Of a DNA stretch of 6,118 nt, positions 6,071 to 6,118 are shown one piece after another. The notes below the pieces were generated by a model. It did no database searches. It saw only the letters and a program-made list of their open reading frames with translations, and was not told the origin of the DNA. Numbering within the stretch: position 1 is the first letter of the stretch; each line of letters starts with the position of its first letter. Position numbers and translations under genes: made by a program. The stretch covers positions 1,896,970 through 1,903,087 of the forward strand of contig CP070627.1 of assembly GCA_020355945.1 (NCBI GenBank), read 5' to 3'. This DNA is from Candidatus Aminicenantota bacterium. Its GTDB lineage: Bacteria; Acidobacteriota; Aminicenantia; UBA2199.

Positions 6071-6118
6071 AAATCCCAAATTACAAATCCCAAATTACAA
6101 ACAAATTACAAATCACAA
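6071..6118. repeat. AT-rich tandem repeat, 14-nt unit, cut by the window end
   Basis: AAATCCCAAATTAC is repeated exactly at 6071-6084 and 6085-6098, followed by a shortened copy AAACAAATTAC (6099-6109) and a diverged AAATCACAA (6110-6118). The array begins at the base right after the hairpin ends and continues beyond the window. It is a minisatellite-like intergenic array with no coding potential that I can see. Its full length is unknown. Confidence 0.8.

Noticed and set aside
6071..6118. CRISPR-like repeats
   Set aside because: Units are 14 nt, contiguous and without spacers; this is a simple tandem array.

Overview
The window reads as ordinary bacterial chromosome from an uncultured or unusual lineage. 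It has moderate GC coding DNA, AT-rich intergenic DNA, strong Shine-Dalgarno sequences (AGGAG) before all three convincing genes, and a textbook sigma-70-type promoter (TTGACA, 17 bp, TAAAAT) for the small right-hand gene. Two traits suggest a Bacteroidota-like ancestry or ecology: a periplasmic two-component-regulator propeller kinase and a RiPP leader of the L-x-L-x-K-x-T-I-A-x-L type. The strong SDs and canonical -35/-10 argue against typical Bacteroidota. Lineages such as Acidobacteriota/Aminicenantes carry similar mixtures, but I cannot assign the phylum from this window.

Layout. Positions 1-241 are mostly non-coding. They hold a possible start of a leftward gene that runs off the window, a perfect 16-bp chromosomal parS (ParB-binding) palindrome at 56-71, a second perfect 14-bp palindrome at 80-93, and a weak rightward promoter. 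Positions 242-2191 encode a soluble hybrid kinase (REC-PAS-HisKA-HATPase-REC). After 56 bp with no terminator, 2248-5715 encodes a membrane kinase (signal peptide, beta-propeller blades, Y_Y_Y domain, one TM helix, PAS, HisKA_2, HATPase). These two are very likely one operon. Positions 5770-5913, on the minus strand and convergent to the operon, encode a 47-residue peptide resembling a class I lanthipeptide precursor, with its own RBS, promoter and repeated motifs around the promoter. Positions 6031-6118 contain a 40-nt near-perfect hairpin abutting an AT-rich 14-nt tandem repeat that runs off the end.

How the parts may work together (inference). The propeller kinase would sense a periplasmic or surface signal and could phosphorylate the N-terminal receiver of the soluble hybrid kinase, with the C-terminal receiver passing the phosphoryl group on. 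Neither protein has a DNA-binding output domain, so the final response regulator must lie elsewhere. The peptide gene has no modification enzymes in the window and may be an orphan precursor. The two most notable items are the parS site inside a signalling-gene promoter region and the unlisted small RiPP-like gene.
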